This document shows, piece after piece, positions 61,296 to 64,000 of a stretch of 64,000 nucleotides of DNA; the first letter of the stretch is position 1, and every line of letters starts with the position of its first letter. The stretch covers positions 795,736 to 859,735 of the forward strand of contig NZ_JAJEWQ010000003.1 in NCBI RefSeq assembly GCF_020687805.1, in the 5' to 3' direction. This DNA is from Planctobacterium marinum. GTDB taxonomy: Bacteria > Pseudomonadota > Gammaproteobacteria > Enterobacterales > Alteromonadaceae. Under the pieces are notes generated by a model. It did not search any database and was not told the DNA's origin. It was given only the letters and a program-made list of their open reading frames with translations. Both the position numbers and the translations under genes were made by a program.

Positions 61296-63383
61296 ATGAC
61301 AGACTTAGCTAAGTACAGAAATATTGGTATCTTCGCTCACGTAGACGCGGGGAAAACAACTTCTACAGAACGTATTCTTAAACTTACCGGTAAAATCCAT
61401 AAAACCGGTGAGGTACATGACGGTGAATCAACTACCGACTTCATGGAACAGGAAGCAGAACGTGGTATTACCATCCAGTCAGCTGCAACAACCTGTTTCT
61501 GGAAAGATCACCGCTTAAACATTATCGATACTCCAGGACACGTTGACTTTACAGTTGAAGTATACCGTTCACTGAAAGTACTTGACGGTGGTGTAGGTGT
61601 ATTCTGTGGTTCAGGTGGTGTTGAGCCACAGTCAGAAACTAACTGGCGCTATGCTAACGAATCTGAAGTATCTCGTATCATTTTCGTTAACAAACTGGAC
61701 CGTATGGGTGCAGACTTCTACCGCGTTGTTGGTCAGGTTAAGAATGTATTGGCGGCTAACCCGCTGGTAATGACTCTGCCTATCGGTATCGAAGACGAAT
61801 TCAAAGGTGTTGTAGATGTACTTTCTCAGAAAGCGTACATCTGGGATGATTCTGGTCTGCCAGAAAACTACGAAGTAGTTGATATCCCTGCAGATATGGT
61901 TGATAAAGCGGCAGAATACCGCGAGCAATTGATCGAAACTGCGGTTGAGCAAGACGACGATCTGATGATGGCTTACATGGACGGCGAAGAGCCTTCTATC
62001 GAAGACATCAAGCGTTGTATCCGTAAAGGTACACGTGATCTGGCATTCTTCCCAACTTACTGTGGTTCTGCTTTTAAGAACAAAGGTATTCAGTTGGTAC
62101 TAGACGCCGTTGTTGATTACTTGCCTTCTCCAACAGAAGTTGATCCTCAGGATCTGACTGACGAAGAAACTGGTGAGCCTACTGGCGAAGTTGCAACAGT
62201 ATCTGTTGACGAGCCGTTCCGTGCTCTGGCGTTCAAAATCATGGACGACCGTTTCGGTGCATTAACCTTTATCCGTATTTACTCTGGCAAGCTGAACAAA
62301 GGTGACACCATCCTTAACTCTGCAACAGGTAAAACTGAGCGTATCGGCCGTATGGTTGAGATGCACGCAGACGAGCGTACAGAATTAACTTCTGCACAAG
62401 CGGGTGACATCATCGCTGTTGTCGGTATGAAGAACGTACAAACTGGTCACACGTTATGTGATCCTAACAACCCTTGTACGCTTGAGCCGATGATCTTCCC
62501 TGAGCCAGTAATCTCTATTGCTGTTAAGCCTAAAGATAAAGGCGGCAACGAGAAGATGGGGATCGCTATCGGTAAACTGGTAGCTGAAGATCCGTCCTTC
62601 CAGGTTGAAACTGACGAAGAGTCTGGCGAAACCATCCTGAAAGGTATGGGTGAGCTGCACTTAGATATCAAAGTAGACATCCTGAAGCGTACTTACGGTG
62701 TTGAGCTGGAAGTAGGTCAACCTCAGGTTGCTTACCGTGAAAGCATCACTGCGCCTATCGAAGATTCTTACACTCACAAGAAGCAGTCTGGTGGTTCTGG
62801 TCAGTTCGGTAAGATCGACTACCGCATCCGTCCGGGTGAGCCAAATTCTGGCTTCAAATTCGAATCTGTGGTTGTTGGTGGTAACGTTCCTAAAGAATTC
62901 TTCCCTGCCATCGAAAAAGGCTTCAAGTCTATGATGGACCAAGGTGTTCTTGCTGGTTACCCGGTACTGGACGTTGAAGTTGAGTTGTACGACGGTGGTT
63001 TCCACGCAGTTGACTCCTCGGCTGTAGCCTTCGAAATCGCTGCTCGTGGCGCATATCGTCAGTCTATGCCTAAAGCTGGCCCGCAATTGATGGAGCCAAT
63101 CATGAAGGTTGACGTATTCACGCCAGACGATCACGTTGGTGACGTAATCGGTGACTTAAACCGTCGTCGCGGCATGATCAAAGACCAGGAAGCTGGTGCA
63201 ACAGGTGTACGTGTTAAAGCTGACGTACCTCTGTCTGAAATGTTTGGTTATATCGGTCACCTGCGTACTATGACTTCAGGCCGTGGTCAGTTCTCTATGG
63301 AGTTCTCACACTACATGCCTTGTCCTAATGCAGTAGCTGAAAAAGTTATCGAAGAAGCCAAAGCGCGTAAAGCAGCTAAATAA
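61296..63383 (+). CDS. fusA: Translation elongation factor G, paralogue outside the str operon
   Basis: The ATG at 61296 follows AAGTGAAG; the frame is open upstream to 61239 but the family starts at [21 protein letters not shown]. The 695-residue protein has G1 ([12 protein letters not shown]), G3 (DTPGHVDF), G4 (NKLDRMGAD) and all five EF-G domains, including [13 protein letters not shown] near the C-terminus. Codon use is strongly biased to a few codons, as in highly expressed genes. It is not flanked by rpsL, rpsG or tuf. It resembles the second EF-G carried by Vibrio, Shewanella and Alteromonas relatives. A strong terminator follows. Confidence 0.95.
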   Translation: MTDLAKYRNIGIFAHVDAGKTTSTERILKLTGKIHKTGEVHDGESTTDFMEQEAERGITIQSAATTCFWKDHRLNIIDTPGHVDFTVEVYRSLKVLDGGVGVFCGSGGVEPQSETNWRYANESEVSRIIFVNKLDRMGADFYRVVGQVKNVLAANPLVMTLPIGIEDEFKGVVDVLSQKAYIWDDSGLPENYEVVDIPADMVDKAAEYREQLIETAVEQDDDLMMAYMDGEEPSIEDIKRCIRKGTRDLAFFPTYCGSAFKNKGIQLVLDAVVDYLPSPTEVDPQDLTDEETGEPTGEVATVSVDEPFRALAFKIMDDRFGALTFIRIYSGKLNKGDTILNSATGKTERIGRMVEMHADERTELTSAQAGDIIAVVGMKNVQTGHTLCDPNNPCTLEPMIFPEPVISIAVKPKDKGGNEKMGIAIGKLVAEDPSFQVETDEESGETILKGMGELHLDIKVDILKRTYGVELEVGQPQVAYRESITAPIEDSYTHKKQSGGSGQFGKIDYRIRPGEPNSGFKFESVVVGGNVPKEFFPAIEKGFKSMMDQGVLAGYPVLDVEVELYDGGFHAVDSSAVAFEIAARGAYRQSMPKAGPQLMEPIMKVDVFTPDDHVGDVIGDLNRRRGMIKDQEAGATGVRVKADVPLSEMFGYIGHLRTMTSGRGQFSMEFSHYMPCPNAVAEKVIEEAKARKAAK

Positions 63384-63404
63384 GTGCTTCTGACAAGCTG
63401 AATC

Positions 63405-63437
63405 AAAAAGCCCCGGCAAATGCCGGGGCTTTTTTTA
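63405..63437 (+). terminator. Rho-independent terminator after fusA
   Basis: A long GC-rich stem (GCCCCGGC with GCCGGGGC plus A/T pairs) with an AAAT loop ends in seven T residues, 21 bp after the EF-G stop. Confidence 0.96.
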
Positions 63438-63474
63438 TGCAGAATCGGTTAAAAACAAGAACAGTAAAACAGGC

Positions 63475-63882
63475 TTACCCCTGGCGCATAACCTCCTGCC
63501 AGTCGTTTTCCAACTTTGCAATCAATTGCCCCAGTTCCTGACCTGATTCATAAGGGTTTGTTTCCCAGCCTTCAAGTTGACCGTCAAACTCGACCGCTTT
63601 GTCTTTCAATAAATGTAACAAGTAACTCAAATTTGGGGTATTCGGAACAATACTTATATTGGCCCAGCAGCGCCATTTATTCAGATGTTGCTGAAACGCA
63701 TCTATATCGGTATCAAAACCTTCACAAGCAAGGAGTTCCGCGAGTTTTTTAGCGCCCGACTCAGAGCTATGTTCAAGGTAAAATGATAAGGAAACCCGCG
63801 TGTTGATATCCAGATTGCGATGTTTTAATCCAATGGTTATTTCTCTAATCCATTCTATTACTGATCTGTTTTCTGGTATCAT
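63475..63882 (-). CDS. RraB-family (ribonuclease E inhibitor-like) protein
   Basis: A 135-residue protein with an ideal GGAGG site upstream of ATG 63882. The pattern VSLSFYLEHSSESGAKKLAE, GFDTDIDAF, CWANISIVPNT, and VEFDGQLEGWETNPYE resembles RraB proteins, which carry a FYLEH-like strand and a DGWET-type end. RraB binds RNase E and modulates RNA decay in E. coli. The assignment is by pattern; a more distant DUF695-type relative is possible. Convergent with fusA. I see no feature in the last 118 bp of the window (63883-64000). Confidence 0.7.
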   Translation of the reverse strand: MIPENRSVIEWIREITIGLKHRNLDINTRVSLSFYLEHSSESGAKKLAELLACEGFDTDIDAFQQHLNKWRCWANISIVPNTPNLSYLLHLLKDKAVEFDGQLEGWETNPYESGQELGQLIAKLENDWQEVMRQG

Positions 63883-64000
63883 TCGTGGCCTCCGGACAGT
63901 TTTACTGTCGCCTGTAAACGAGTCGAATATAATAATTAAAAATCAGTGACATTACTGATGTCAGCAGAGAGTTAGGTATACATTTTAATACCTTAATAGT

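Noticed and set aside
61239-63383. The main EF-G gene of the str operon
   Set aside because: No rpsL, rpsG or tuf gene flanks it and it stands between a broken hydrolase gene and its own terminator.

Overview
The window is chromosomal DNA of a marine-type gammaproteobacterium, most likely of the Alteromonadales. The evidence is the gene content: MinCDE, malate synthase G with an AceA of about 530 residues, a carboxynorspermidine dehydrogenase/decarboxylase pair, CheV, PldA, an RraB-family protein, an EF-G paralogue outside a str operon, several orphan family-3 solute-binding proteins, and a surface protein ending in a GlyGly-CTERM-like tail. No tRNA, rRNA, insertion sequence, integrase or CRISPR array was seen. 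Genus and species cannot be fixed by reading alone.

Layout. 1-8 kb: a cut VOC protein, CheV, a periplasmic binding protein, a YHS protein, a MASE1 hybrid histidine kinase, PldA and a LysR regulator. 8-15 kb: the glyoxylate shunt (glcB, aceA), each gene with its own terminator, then the norspermidine genes (CANSDH, nspC) separated by a palindromic REP-like element. 15-19.7 kb: an orphan binding protein, an ECF sigma/anti-sigma/coiled-coil operon, and an OxyR-like regulator. 19.7-36.7 kb: one 15.7-kb gene for a 5,230-residue repeat protein, translationally coupled to a TIGR03032-family gene. 37-45 kb: an accessory island, mostly on the minus strand, with a short subtilase, three tail-collar (MdpB-like) proteins, a small companion, a GNAT, an Asp/Asn beta-hydroxylase-PRMT-like methyltransferase fusion, a decayed second 2OG oxygenase and a HEAGH metalloprotease. 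45-47.4 kb: a diguanylate cyclase and an HD-GYP phosphodiesterase. 48-53.6 kb: two tandem alkaline phosphatases (one a lipoprotein on a collagen-like stalk), a secreted unknown and a membrane desaturase. 53.7-64 kb: minCDE, a binding protein, a SPOR-like lipoprotein, a DMT exporter, a secreted animal-type haem peroxidase, a frameshifted metallo-beta-lactamase-fold gene, an EF-G paralogue and an RraB-like protein.

The best candidate for an undescribed system is 35.4-44.9 kb. Three paralogous tail-collar proteins, with no other phage genes, sit beside enzymes able to hydroxylate, methylate, acetylate and cleave proteins, and beside a giant surface protein. My inference is a secreted or surface protein system with dedicated post-translational modification. 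The sequence shows the enzymes and their clustering but not their substrates. Two genes (44.1-44.4 kb and 60.3-61.1 kb) are broken at homopolymer runs. These could be real decay, slippage sites or read errors; the first also carries other damage, which favours real decay.
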